NCBI GenBank assembly: GCA_036741695.1
Contig: DAINRU010000007.1
Span: 17,626-81,625, forward strand
Direction: 5' to 3'
Source: JAFANK01 sp036741695
GTDB lineage: Bacteria; Vulcanimicrobiota; Vulcanimicrobiia; Eremiobacterales; Eremiobacteraceae
Length of the DNA: 64,000 bases
Part shown: positions 27,386 through 36,144 of the stretch, one piece after another
Layout of the letters: each line of letters starts with the position of its first letter
Numbering within the stretch: the stretch's first letter is position 1
The notes under the pieces: generated by a model
Database searches by the model: none
Seen by the model: only the letters and a program-made list of their open reading frames with translations
Told to the model about the DNA's origin: nothing
Position numbers and translations under genes: made by a program

Positions 27386-27556
27386 TTTCCTTAGAATAAC
27401 GGCAGTATCGGGCTTTCCATTCGCCTCCACTGCGATATCTCGCGGCTTTCATACCTCAGCGGCGTGTACCGGGGAGTTATGAGCCCGCTCACTCACATGT
27501 TCGATTTGCTAGGAAACGTCCCGGCTACCTTTAAGTCACGCCGCCTGCACGACAGC

Positions 27557-27640
27557 GCAGCGCGCAAAACCGCCGATGTTCAAAGAACAGGGGCGGCTAC
27601 GCCACATGCGTCGTCGCGCTTTTCTCTCTCGCCCATGTGG
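27557..27640 (+). promoter_or_regulatory. Possible structured 5' leader
   Basis: GCAAAACC is followed by a two-part stem: CCGCC (27570-27574) pairs with GGCGG (27592-27596), and inside it GTTC pairs with GAAC around AAA. CTACGCC follows. Then CCACATG (27602-27608) pairs with CATGTGG (27634-27640), which could hide a start region. The arrangement is riboswitch-like, but I cannot match it to a known class. Confidence 0.25.
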
Positions 27641-29696
27641 TGGCCACTTCTCGATGGCGAAGCGAGCACGGCGGACTGGCGATCGGCGCGATACCGCGAC
27701 GCGATTCGCCACGCTTCGACAGCGGCGAGCCAAGCGATCGGAGCTCTACGAGGCGCTCGAGCGCCGGCAGCGCGCGCACGACGCGCTCCTCCACGCTGCC
27801 CGGCGGCGCCTGACCCCGGCCACCGGACTCCCACGCACGCCGCTCATCGAGCGCCGGCGCCACGAATACGTCGAGATCCCAAGCGCGACCCCGCAGCCGA
27901 ACCCGCAGCGCGCCATCCTCGCGACGCTGGCCGTCACCTTCGCACTGCCGCTCATCGTGGCCATCGCGGCGAACTTCGCGCCGCCCGCGCCGATGCATGT
28001 GCTCGCCCGCGTCCACGCGCACCCGCCGAGCGGGCACCTCCGTGCGGTGGCGCGTGTGGGCCAGCCGCGCCAGCAGGCGTTCTCGCACGCGTACGTCAGC
28101 GTACGCTCCGACCAGCGTCCGCACCCAACGTCGCGCGCGCACCTCGCGTTCCAGCCCCGCCCGCAGAGCACGCATGCTGCGCCGACCCACGTGGCCGACC
28201 GACCTGCCCAGACCGCGCCCTCGCCTCGCGAAGCCGCACGACCGGTTGTAGAACCACGCTCTGCCCCCGCGCCGCTTGCGCAGCTGGCGCTGGCGCCACG
28301 CAACGCGACGCCGCCGCCACGTCACGGTCCGGCATCGCCATGGTCGCTCAGCGCGGACGGCACCTGGACAGCCGTGGTTCATGCGCCCTCGACCATGCGC
28401 GACACCGGCTTCGCCGCGTCGACCGGCCAGATCATCGCGCTCGAGCGGTCAGCCGTGGCCAGCGAGGCAGCGATCGTGACGATCGGGTGGTCGCGCGCAG
28501 TGGCAGTCACGATGTCGTCGAACGATGGCACGCAGACGGTGGACCTGCCGGCTCCCGCGGACGATCCCGCAGCGTTCGCAGCGACTGCACGCGCCGTCGG
28601 TCCGCACCTGGTCGATATCGGGTGGACGCCCCTTGTGGAGTCTGCCGCGGTCGCCGACTACAAGATCTACAGGTCCGCGGGGAACGCGGATGATAGCGAG
28701 CTCGTCGCGGACCTTCCTTCGGTCAAGCACTCCTGGCACGATGTCCACGTCGTCGCACAGTCGCAATACCGTTACGACGTCGTGGCAGAGACGCGTGATG
28801 GTGCCATAGAGGCGAACACGCTACCGGTGAGCACTCCGGATGATCTCCCGGTCGCACAGGCGTCCGTGCTCGCCGGCAAAGGCATGTTCTTGTACTTCTC
28901 GTCGCTGGCCGGCGACCCGCGCAGTTTCCGGCGCTACAATCCTGAAGCGGTGATCGGCGAAGCGCAAAAGGCCGGCATCCACGTCATCGAGTTGCGCATG
29001 GCGCGCGGAACGTGCGCCATGGCGCAGACCGATGAAGCACGCGTCTGGCTCGATCGTCTCATCGACGCTGCGGCGCGGGCGAACATCAGCCTCGTCGCCT
29101 GGACCGTGCCGCGCCGTGTCACCACGCAAGACCTCGCGCAGACCGTCGGGGCAGCGGGATACACGACGGCCGCGGGTAACGGTTTCGTCGGCGTGGCGCT
29201 CGACCTCGAATCGGGCGATCGCTATATGGGAGACGGCCATAAGGCTAGCGCCGGCATGGTGCAATACATCAAATTGGTGCGAGCCGCGACCGGACCTCGC
29301 TATCTGATCGTCGCGACGGTGGCGTCACCGGAGATGGGCAACCATACGAACGCGGATTATCCCTACGCCAAGATCGCGGCGTACGCCGACGTCCTCCAGC
29401 CCATGGAATACTGGCACTATTTCGAGGAGACGTCACATCACGAGTACGCCCGCGGCGAGGTGGCTGGCGCGTCGGCCGCCGCTGTGGCTCGCACGCGCGC
29501 GCTGGCCGGGCGTGACATCCCGGTGGACGTGGCCGGACAGAGCGTCGACCTCGAAGGCACGGGAGCCCCATCCGGGCGCGAGATCTCGTGGTCGCTCGGC
29601 GGCGCAAAGTCGGCCGGGGGCATCGGCGAGACGTTTTTCGACTGGGCCGGAACGCGGCCCGATGCGTGGGCTGCCATCCAGGCCTTTGACTGGTAG
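27576..29696 (+). CDS. Membrane-anchored protein with Pro-rich stalk, FN3-like domain and TIM-barrel-like domain
   Basis: Up to 706 residues. Seen in order: a very basic cytoplasmic N terminus, one membrane helix at about residues 113-134, and an Arg/His/Pro/Ala-rich stalk of about 200 residues. Next come a fibronectin-III-like module near 340-420 (VDIGWTPLVESAAVADYKIYRS, YRYDVVAETRDG) and a C-terminal alpha/beta barrel-like domain (FLYFSSLAGD, IHVIELRMARG, NISLVAWTVPRR, GVALDLESGDRY, ADVLQPMEYWHYF). The last block recalls glycoside hydrolases, with DLES as a candidate acidic pair; this is not proven. The true start may be ATG 27606 or 27654, since the first ATG lies inside a predicted RNA stem and lacks a ribosome site. 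Confidence 0.72.
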   Translation: MFKEQGRLRHMRRRAFLSRPCGGHFSMAKRARRTGDRRDTATRFATLRQRRAKRSELYEALERRQRAHDALLHAARRRLTPATGLPRTPLIERRRHEYVEIPSATPQPNPQRAILATLAVTFALPLIVAIAANFAPPAPMHVLARVHAHPPSGHLRAVARVGQPRQQAFSHAYVSVRSDQRPHPTSRAHLAFQPRPQSTHAAPTHVADRPAQTAPSPREAARPVVEPRSAPAPLAQLALAPRNATPPPRHGPASPWSLSADGTWTAVVHAPSTMRDTGFAASTGQIIALERSAVASEAAIVTIGWSRAVAVTMSSNDGTQTVDLPAPADDPAAFAATARAVGPHLVDIGWTPLVESAAVADYKIYRSAGNADDSELVADLPSVKHSWHDVHVVAQSQYRYDVVAETRDGAIEANTLPVSTPDDLPVAQASVLAGKGMFLYFSSLAGDPRSFRRYNPEAVIGEAQKAGIHVIELRMARGTCAMAQTDEARVWLDRLIDAAARANISLVAWTVPRRVTTQDLAQTVGAAGYTTAAGNGFVGVALDLESGDRYMGDGHKASAGMVQYIKLVRAATGPRYLIVATVASPEMGNHTNADYPYAKIAAYADVLQPMEYWHYFEETSHHEYARGEVAGASAAAVARTRALAGRDIPVDVAGQSVDLEGTGAPSGREISWSLGGAKSAGGIGETFFDWAGTRPDAWAAIQAFDW

Positions 29697-29716
29697 GGCG
29701 CGAATACGCCCGCGCG

Positions 29717-30673
29717 ATGTCCGATGCTACGGCAACTCAACCGGTCGAGCGCGTCGACCTGCGCGAGCTCCCGTCGTGGGAACGACACGACCGGGTGTTG
29801 GCGTCCTTTGACCGGCTGACGCCCGGGCAATCAGCAGAATTCGTCAACGACTACGAACCAAAAGCCCTGCGCACGCACCTGGAAGCGGAACGCGAAGGCG
29901 TCGCGCTCTTCGACGTGCGCAACGCAGGCGATAATCGTTGGATCATCCGCCTCACGCGGCTGCCCGATCCATCCATGCAAGGCGATACGCCGCGCATCGC
30001 GTTTCTGCGACAGCTGCGCATGTTCCGCAGCGCGCCGATCGACCTCTTGCGCGAGATCGATCGCGCCGCAAAAGAGCGCAACTACCACGACCGCATGGTC
30101 ATCGTCGCCGAGGGCACCAACTGGCCGACGTTGGGCATCGTTCGGCGCGGTGTGGTGGAGGTGACGCGCGCCGCCGACGAGGGACGCGAGATCGTGCTCT
30201 ACGACGTGTCACCCTACAGCATGTTCAACGAAGCATCGGTGTTCGACGAAGGGACGGCGGAGGCGACCGTCATCGCGCGTGGCGAGGTGGAGATCGTCGA
30301 GCTGCCCGCGCAGTTCGTGCGCGGTCTCGTGCAACGCAGCCCCGAGATCGCGCTCGGCATGGGGCGTTTCTTCTCGCAGCGCCAGCGGCGCCTCAGCGGC
30401 GCGGCGGGCAACCTCGCGTTCGGCCGCGTGCTCACCCGCATCGCGCGCGTGCTGCTGGATTATGCGTCGCCCAAGGAGGGCATGGCTGCCGGAGAAGCCG
30501 GGGTCGAACGCATCACCCAGTCGGACCTCGCCGCTCGGGTCGGCACGGTACGCGACATGGGCAGCCGGGCGCTCTCGCATCTCGAGGATATGGGCGCGCT
30601 CGAACTGCGCCGTGGCCGCGTGGTCAAGCTCGACCGTGCGAAGCTCCAGGAGATCGTGCGCACCGGCCGCTGA
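29717..30673 (+). CDS. Crp/Fnr-family regulator with N-terminal DUF2249 domain
   Basis: 318-residue transcription regulator with an unusual fusion. Seen: residues 9-85 match DUF2249 (VDLRELPSWERHDRVLASFD, FVNDYEPKALRTHLEAE). A cyclic-nucleotide-binding jelly roll covers about 115-205 (RRGVVEVTRAADEGREIVLYDVSPYSMFNE), and a Crp-type winged helix covers about 230-310 (ITQSDLAARVGTVRDMGSRALSHLE). DUF2249 proteins are often found next to denitrification or nitrosative-stress genes, so the N-terminal part may sense a redox or NO-related signal; that is inference. No cysteine cluster for a 4Fe-4S centre as in Fnr. It follows the FN3 gene by 20 bases. Confidence 0.85.
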   Translation: MSDATATQPVERVDLRELPSWERHDRVLASFDRLTPGQSAEFVNDYEPKALRTHLEAEREGVALFDVRNAGDNRWIIRLTRLPDPSMQGDTPRIAFLRQLRMFRSAPIDLLREIDRAAKERNYHDRMVIVAEGTNWPTLGIVRRGVVEVTRAADEGREIVLYDVSPYSMFNEASVFDEGTAEATVIARGEVEIVELPAQFVRGLVQRSPEIALGMGRFFSQRQRRLSGAAGNLAFGRVLTRIARVLLDYASPKEGMAAGEAGVERITQSDLAARVGTVRDMGSRALSHLEDMGALELRRGRVVKLDRAKLQEIVRTGR

Positions 30674-30688
30674 CCGTGGCGCCGGCCC

Positions 30689-31441
30689 TCATTTCTTATC
30701 CTTGAACAGGTCCTCGGGGCGCTCGATGCGCGACACGCGCTTTTGCCATTCGCGCCAGCGCCGTTTTTGCTGCCAGCGGTCCATCCGCTCGCGCCAGTTC
30801 GGACCGCCGCCTCTGAACAGCGAGCCGAGCGACATGCGGCTCGTCGTGAAGACGTAGGCGAAGAGCACGGTCGCCGCGACGGCGACCAGCGCCGGCACAG
30901 GGCCGCCATAGAAGCCCGTGCGCCCGAACAGCTCAAAGGCGACCGCGAGCACCCCAAGCCAGCGTGCTTGGAGCGGGAAGATGATGAGCAGCACGGTCGC
31001 ATATGGGTTCATGGCTGCAAAGGCGACCACCATGGCGACAAAGCTGCCGATCATGCCCATGAAGTATGGTGCCTCGCCGTGCAACATGAGCGAGAGCACC
31101 ATGACCGCGATGCCCGGCACGATGCCGCTCGCGAAGAAGAAGAAGAGGAACTTCCCCGAGCCCCACGCGCGCTCCAACGAACCGCCGAAGAAGTACAACA
31201 CCATGCCGTCGGTGATGAGGTATAGGAAATTCGCGCCATGGACGAGTGGAAAGGTGAGGGGCTGCCAGAGCATACCGGTGGGCAACCAGGCGATCGAGAC
31301 CGGCCAGGCCAGGAGCACGGTGAGGGCGTTATGCATGAGCCAGTCGATGATGAACACGATGCCCATGATCGACAACAGGCCATAGACCGCCGGCGTCTCA
31401 CTCGCGCCGCCGCGATAGGGAGATGACCATCGAGGTCGCAT
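30689..31441 (-). CDS. Rhomboid-family membrane protein lacking the catalytic serine
   Basis: 250-residue polytopic membrane protein. Seen: six or so membrane helices, the rhomboid-type second-helix motif LVHGANFLYLITDGMVLYFFGGSLERAWG, and the site that should read GxSG. Here it reads GMIG (residues 129-132), with Ile in place of the nucleophile; the catalytic His of the last helix is also not apparent. The C terminus is a basic cytoplasmic tail (WRERMDRWQQKRRWREWQKR). It therefore looks like a pseudoprotease that binds membrane proteins without cutting. Convergent with the Crp-like regulator gene. Confidence 0.78.
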   Translation of the reverse strand: MRPRWSSPYRGGASETPAVYGLLSIMGIVFIIDWLMHNALTVLLAWPVSIAWLPTGMLWQPLTFPLVHGANFLYLITDGMVLYFFGGSLERAWGSGKFLFFFFASGIVPGIAVMVLSLMLHGEAPYFMGMIGSFVAMVVAFAAMNPYATVLLIIFPLQARWLGVLAVAFELFGRTGFYGGPVPALVAVAATVLFAYVFTTSRMSLGSLFRGGGPNWRERMDRWQQKRRWREWQKRVSRIERPEDLFKDKK

Positions 31442-31455
31442 GAGCTAGCCTTGGC

Positions 31456-32601
31456 CTAGGCCGCAGCTCGTTCCTTGACGCACTCGAGCACGATCTCAGC
31501 CGAGCGGTAGAAGTCGGGGAGATCGATCCACTCGTTCACCGTGTGGATGTCGCGCATGCCAGTGCCCAGGTTCACGCTCGTGATGTCATGCTTGTTGTAG
31601 ACGTTGGCGTCGGAACCGCCGCCGATCGTGACGGTCTCGACCTTCGTGCCCACGCGCTGAGCCGCGCGCATCACGAGCTGCACCACCGGGGCATCAGCGG
31701 GGACGCGCATGCTGTGATACTCGCGATCGCAGTGCTCTTCGATCCACGCGCGGCGCACGTCAGCGCCCAGGGTGATCGTGGTCCGGGCGGCCGCGTCGGC
31801 GAACGCGGAACGGATCGAGCGCATCACCTCGTCCAGCCGCTCGTCGCGTAGCGAGCGAGCCTCGCCCCGCACCACGCAGAGATTGGGCACGACGTTCGTG
31901 GCCTTGGGGCCGTCGACGATGACGACGTTGCTCGTCGTCTCGGCATCGATACGGCCGATCGGCATGGCGGCGATGGCCTCGGCCGCCACGCGCACCGCCG
32001 AGATGCCGTTCTCCGGACACATGCCGGCGTGAGCTTCGAGTCCGTGGACGGTGAAGGTGAAGCGATCGGCCGAGGGCGCCGCGGTGACGAGTTGTGTCGC
32101 ATGCGCAGAGTCCAAGACGATCGCTTCCTTGGACTCGAGCGCCTGATAGTCGAGATGCTTGGCGCCAAGCAGGCCGATCTCTTCACAAATCGTGAAGGCG
32201 ACCTCGATCGTGCCGTGGGGCAGCTCGCGTTCTTTGAGCGTACGCAGGACCTCGAGGATGATGGCAAGGCCGCTCTTGTCGTCGCCGCCGAGGATCGTCG
32301 TCCCATCGGAGCGGATGCGATCCGGCTCGCGCACGGGTTTGACCGACGTGCCTGGCGGCACGACGTCCATATGCGATGAGAGCAAGAGGGGTGCAGCGCG
32401 TGGCGCGGTCGCCGCGATCCGCGCGACCACGTTGCCGGTAGTGCCGGCAACTGCGCTGCCCGCGTCATCCACGCGCACCGATGCGCCCAGCTCGCTCAAA
32501 GCGCGCAAGAGGTAGTCGGCGACTGGCTTTTCCTGTTTGGAATGGCTGTCGAGGCGGACGAGATCCATGACGGTGTCCGTCATACGGTCGGGACGTATCA
32601 T
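31456..32601 (-). CDS. M20-family metallopeptidase, PepT-like
   Basis: About 381 residues, cytosolic dizinc aminopeptidase fold. Seen: first ligand block SSHMDVVPPG (His and Asp), bridging Asp in LGGDDKSGLA, catalytic Glu pair in CEEIGLLGAKHLD, Asp in VLDSAHA, the dimerisation domain with HAGMCPENG, and the C-terminal His in MRDIHTVNEW. This is the set for PepT-like tripeptidases. ATG 32601 is chosen; GTG 32610 would add three residues. Likely role: peptide turnover. No partner genes; the next gene is divergent. Confidence 0.88.
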   Translation of the reverse strand: MIRPDRMTDTVMDLVRLDSHSKQEKPVADYLLRALSELGASVRVDDAGSAVAGTTGNVVARIAATAPRAAPLLLSSHMDVVPPGTSVKPVREPDRIRSDGTTILGGDDKSGLAIILEVLRTLKERELPHGTIEVAFTICEEIGLLGAKHLDYQALESKEAIVLDSAHATQLVTAAPSADRFTFTVHGLEAHAGMCPENGISAVRVAAEAIAAMPIGRIDAETTSNVVIVDGPKATNVVPNLCVVRGEARSLRDERLDEVMRSIRSAFADAAARTTITLGADVRRAWIEEHCDREYHSMRVPADAPVVQLVMRAAQRVGTKVETVTIGGGSDANVYNKHDITSVNLGTGMRDIHTVNEWIDLPDFYRSAEIVLECVKERAAA

Positions 32602-32751
32602 CCCGAGCACTTAGGCTCGCTCCAGGCGCTCTTCCTGTGGGGCGGCGCACAATGGCGTGAGTGGCGTCACACCGCTCGCGGGCCCGGGGGTGGACGGGCG
32701 TCCGGCGCCGATTAATGGGATAGAAGACATCTGTTTTCCAGGAGCAGCGCG

Positions 32752-33240
32752 ATGTTGCAGACGCAAGCCCCAGGCCAAGGCAGGGGGCAGAGCACCGAAT
32801 TCGACACCCGGGTCAGGACATTCCGCAGCGGCGTCATGATCGCCGCAGGGGTGTTCGGCGGCACCGTGCTTGGCGGCATCGTCGGCCTCTTCGTCTACGC
32901 CCAGTCGCGCAATCCGAACGTGCACGACGGCGTCTTCGCGGTCATCCAAATAACCGGCGTGATCGTCGGTCTCGTGATGGGCCTCGCGGCCGCGCGTGGC
33001 GCCGAAGCGCAAGACCAGTTGCTGGATGCCTCGCAGCGAGCCGGCACGACGATGCTCAAGAAATATAAGCCCAAACCGGGCACCACCGGCCAAGCCAATG
33101 TCGGCCAGCGGGTCATCAACCCGGTCTCGACCGTGGGCACAGTCAGCCCGGCGCCAGCAGCGACCCAGCAGGTCAGCCCCGCAGTGGCCAACGCCGGAGA
33201 AGAATTTCTCAAGACGCTGCTCAACGGCAAGACGCAATAG
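32752..33240 (+). CDS. Small membrane protein with two helices
   Basis: 162 residues of unknown family. Seen: two hydrophobic helices (about 29-50 and 62-80), separated by a short loop (YAQSRNPNVHDG), then a Pro/Ala/Gln-rich tail and a final amphipathic piece ANAGEEFLKTLLNG. GGAG at 32741 gives a good ribosome site for ATG 32752. A terminator-like hairpin follows the stop, so it forms its own transcript. No function can be assigned. Confidence 0.65.
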   Translation: MLQTQAPGQGRGQSTEFDTRVRTFRSGVMIAAGVFGGTVLGGIVGLFVYAQSRNPNVHDGVFAVIQITGVIVGLVMGLAAARGAEAQDQLLDASQRAGTTMLKKYKPKPGTTGQANVGQRVINPVSTVGTVSPAPAATQQVSPAVANAGEEFLKTLLNGKTQ

Positions 33241-33242
33241 CG

Positions 33243-33302
33243 CGGGCGGCACCGCGGTGCTCGTGGGATTGCACGGGTGGCGACCCTCGCCGCCCGTTTT
33301 TT
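33243..33302 (+). terminator. Rho-independent terminator with long loop
   Basis: CGGGCGGC (33243-33250) pairs with GCCGCCCG (33289-33296) and is followed by TTTTTT. The 38-base loop contains further GC pairs. Confidence 0.65.
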
Positions 33303-33343
33303 GCTGACAGGCGCCACCGGCGCCGGCGCCTAACGCGCCAGTC

Positions 33344-34474
33344 GTGTTCTCGACACCCAGGCTCATCCGATTTCTGACGATCGTCGCAGCCGCCGTGGCG
33401 ATCGGCGCGGGCTCAGGCGTTCCGGGCGCAAGCGACACGGTGGTCCCCTTCCTCACCGCGCCGCCCGGCTTTCACGTCAGCTACGTCTCCAAGCACGTGC
33501 CCGGCGCTCGCTTCATGGCCTTCGCCCCGAACGGCGATCTGATCGTTGCCGAGACGCAATCAGGCAACCTCGTCGTCATCCACCCGGGAATGTCGCCCGA
33601 TGACCAACCCGACGTCTTCGACGTTGCCATCAGCCTGCCGCATGGCGCGGCGTTCTTCGGCGGCAAGCTCTACGTCGCGACCTGGTTCGGCGTGCTGCGC
33701 TATGACTACCCCGCCCAGCGTCCGGTGACGCTCTTCGACAATATTCCCAAGAGCATCGACCATAACCGGCGCGCGCTGGCCATCGCGGCCGATGGCACGA
33801 TCTTCGTCTCGTCAGGCTCGGACTGCAACGTCTGCACGGAACGCAATCCGCGTTATGCGACGATCCTGCGCTACGGTGTCAGCGACACAGAAGGCACGAT
33901 CTACGCGCACGGCCTGCGCAACGCATCGGGGCTGGCCTTCGATAGCCAAGGCCGGCTGTGGACGGTCGTCAACCAACGTGACAGCATCGGGCCGACGCAG
34001 GCGATCACCGACAATCTCCCGCCCGATGAGTTCGACCTCATCCGGCCGGACGGCGATTATGGCTGGCCGCAGTGCTACCCGAATCCGACCGCGCCGGATC
34101 GCCTGCCCAGCCCTGAGTATCGCGACGCCGATTGTTCCAAGACCGAGCCCGCGACCATGAACATCGCGGCGCACTCGGCGCCGCTCGGGCTTGTCTTTTA
34201 CAACGCGCACGCGTTTCCGGCGAGCCACCACGGCAATGCCTTTATCGCCTTTCATGGATCGTGGAACAGAAGCGTACCGACCGGCGACAAGGTCGTCGAG
34301 GTGACCTTTGTGGGCGGCAAGCCGACTGGCTATCACGACTTCGTCACCGGATGGATGGATAAAGACGGCAGCTACCGCGGCAGACCGGTCGGGCTCGCCG
34401 TCGGACCGGATGGTGCGCTGTACATCAGCGACGATAAGCTGGGCTACGTGTACCGCGTCTCCTACGGCCCCTGA
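33344..34474 (+). CDS. PQQ-dependent sugar/sorbosone dehydrogenase-like beta-propeller protein
   Basis: 376-residue exported protein. Seen: signal peptide (FLTIVAAAVAIGAGSG), then the six-bladed propeller typical of soluble glucose or sorbosone dehydrogenases: GARFMAFAPNGDLIVAE, IDHNRRALAIAADGTIFVSSGSDCNVC, HGLRNASGLAFDSQGRLW, FDLIRPDGDYGWPQCYP, APLGLVFYNAHAFP and VGLAVGPDGALYISDD. Relatives oxidise aldoses in the periplasm using PQQ and pass electrons to the respiratory chain. No PQQ biosynthesis genes are visible here. Start is GTG 33344. Electron acceptor and sugar are unknown. Confidence 0.82.
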   Translation: MFSTPRLIRFLTIVAAAVAIGAGSGVPGASDTVVPFLTAPPGFHVSYVSKHVPGARFMAFAPNGDLIVAETQSGNLVVIHPGMSPDDQPDVFDVAISLPHGAAFFGGKLYVATWFGVLRYDYPAQRPVTLFDNIPKSIDHNRRALAIAADGTIFVSSGSDCNVCTERNPRYATILRYGVSDTEGTIYAHGLRNASGLAFDSQGRLWTVVNQRDSIGPTQAITDNLPPDEFDLIRPDGDYGWPQCYPNPTAPDRLPSPEYRDADCSKTEPATMNIAAHSAPLGLVFYNAHAFPASHHGNAFIAFHGSWNRSVPTGDKVVEVTFVGGKPTGYHDFVTGWMDKDGSYRGRPVGLAVGPDGALYISDDKLGYVYRVSYGP

Positions 34475-34480
34475 ACCTGT

Positions 34481-34505
34481 GCAGCAACGGACCTTTAGGT
34501 CCGTT
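34481..34505. repeat. Interspersed palindrome, copy 7
   Basis: Consensus element (GCAGC variant at its start), in the gap between the propeller dehydrogenase and esterase genes, seven bases after the stop. Confidence 0.88.
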
Positions 34506-34522
34506 CGTCGTATCACGACTGT

Positions 34523-35527
34523 ATGAAGACCGATGAACGTGGAAAGACCCTCGTCCTGCGCCATTCCTCAACCGTCTTGCGCGGCAATGCGCTTGGCGAC
34601 CCAGCCGACCGCGATGTGTACTGCTATCTGCCGCCCGGTTACGACGCGTCGAGCGCCCGCTATCCTGTGATCTACTGGTTGTCGGGCTTCACGGGCAACG
34701 GGCGCATGATGTTCAACGCCGACCCGTGGGCTGAATCGATCGACCGGCGGCTCGACCGCCTCATCGGCACGGGCTCGATGAAGCCTGCGATCTGCGTGCT
34801 CCCCGACTGCTTCACCCGGCTTGGCGGCAGCCAGTACGCTGACTCGAGCGCGACCGGCGCATACGAGAGCTACATCGTGGACGAGCTCGTGCCGTTCGTC
34901 GACGCCGAGCTGCGCACCATGACGGGGCGCGATCACCGTGCGGTCACTGGCAAGTCGAGCGGCGGCTATGGCGCGCTGCGTCTTGCCATGCGCCATCCCG
35001 ACGTCTTCTGCGCGCTCGGTTCGCACGCCGGCGACGCGTATTTCGCGTACTGCTATCTCCCCGATTTCCCGAAGTTCACCATGGGCATCGAGAAGGCGGG
35101 TGGCGTTGAAGCGTTCGTGCGCGAGTTCCAGGCGCTGCCCAAAAAGACGCACGAAGCGATGGAAGTCCTCAACATCCTCGCCATGGCGGCATGCTACTCG
35201 CCCAACCCATCGGCGCCGATGGGCATCGACATTCCGGTCAAGCTGCCGAGCGGCGAGATCAGAGGCGATGTGTGGAAGTGCTGGCAGGCCAACGATCCCG
35301 TCCACATGGCGCTCGAACATGCAGACGCGCTCCGATCGCTCAAGAAGATCTATCTCGATGCGGGCACACGCGACGAGTGGAACTTACACATCGGGGCGCG
35401 CATCTTCACGAGCCGGTTGGACGAGCTCAAGGTGCCGTACATCTACGAGGAGTTCGAGGACTCCCATATGGGCATCACATACCGTTACGACCGCTCCTTC
35501 AGCGAGCTCTCCAAGGTGCTCGTCTGA
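34523..35527 (+). CDS. Esterase D / PF00756-type alpha/beta hydrolase
   Basis: 334-residue hydrolase without signal peptide. Seen: oxyanion-side segment YWLSGFTGNGRMM, nucleophile serine in GKSSGGYGAL near residue 154, and a His in EFEDSHMGITYRYD near the C terminus as the likely catalytic base. The family includes S-formylglutathione hydrolases, mycolyl transferases and feruloyl/enterobactin esterases; the substrate here is open. Its stop overlaps the probable start of the CDF-like transporter gene. Confidence 0.85.
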   Translation: MKTDERGKTLVLRHSSTVLRGNALGDPADRDVYCYLPPGYDASSARYPVIYWLSGFTGNGRMMFNADPWAESIDRRLDRLIGTGSMKPAICVLPDCFTRLGGSQYADSSATGAYESYIVDELVPFVDAELRTMTGRDHRAVTGKSSGGYGALRLAMRHPDVFCALGSHAGDAYFAYCYLPDFPKFTMGIEKAGGVEAFVREFQALPKKTHEAMEVLNILAMAACYSPNPSAPMGIDIPVKLPSGEIRGDVWKCWQANDPVHMALEHADALRSLKKIYLDAGTRDEWNLHIGARIFTSRLDELKVPYIYEEFEDSHMGITYRYDRSFSELSKVLV

Positions 35528-36144
35528 CCATCCGCTCTGGCGGCAGCGCGGCGGCCCTCGCCGCGGCAAAACGCTTGAGCGTGCTGTCGATCGTCATCGC
35601 CACGCTTGAAGCGGCGCTTGCGATTCCGGCGGGGCTTGTCGCGGGCAGCATCGCGCTGTTCGGCTTCGGCCTCGACAGCCTCATCGAAGTCGGTTCCGCG
35701 GCGGCCGTGCTGTGGGGGTTCTCGCACGCCGGCGACGAGCGGCGCGAACGCAGAGAGCGGCTCAGCCTGCGGGTCGTCGGCGCATTGCTGCTCGCTCTCG
35801 CTGCCTACATCGGGATCGAGTCGATCCTCAGCCTCGTGCGTCACGCGCAACCGGCGCGCACGATCTTCGGCATGGCGGTGCTCGTCGTGTCCTTCGGAGC
35901 CATGGTGTGGCTGCGCGGCGCCAAGCGCGCCGCTGCAGCGGACCTCGGCAGCGATGCGCTGCTCGCAGATTCCAAGCAGAGCGAGTTCTGCGCCTATCTC
36001 TCAGCGGTGGCGCTCGTCGGCTTAGCGCTCAACGCCGCCGCTGGCTGGTGGTGGGCGGATCCCGCCGCGGCACTCGTCATGGTTCCGATCATCATCCGCG
36101 AAGGGATCGAGGCGGTGCAGGGCAAGGCGTGCGTCCACGGCTAG
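35524..36144 (+). CDS. Cation-efflux (CDF)-like membrane protein, probable CTG start
   Basis: About 206 residues with five or six membrane helices. Seen: AIPAGLVAGSIALFGFGLDSLIEVGSAAAVLWG, the second-helix metal-site pattern of CDF-like transporters (D and S/E positions), and in the second half LLADSKQSEFCAYLSAVALVGLALNA, with a matching Asp. No ATG or GTG lies near the expected start. The best fit is CTG 35524, which overlaps the esterase stop (CTGA) and has AAGG about eight bases upstream; TTG 35575 or GTG 35581 are alternatives. It lacks the C-terminal cytosolic domain of classic CDFs. Substrate unknown. Confidence 0.75.
   Translation: MTIRSGGSAAALAAAKRLSVLSIVIATLEAALAIPAGLVAGSIALFGFGLDSLIEVGSAAAVLWGFSHAGDERRERRERLSLRVVGALLLALAAYIGIESILSLVRHAQPARTIFGMAVLVVSFGAMVWLRGAKRAAAADLGSDALLADSKQSEFCAYLSAVALVGLALNAAAGWWWADPAAALVMVPIIIREGIEAVQGKACVHG

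Noticed and set aside
27541..27640. Assignment as a c-di-GMP-I riboswitch
   Set aside because: Only one half resembles the GEMM pattern; the GGCAAACC half and receptor are not there, so it is kept only as an unclassified leader.
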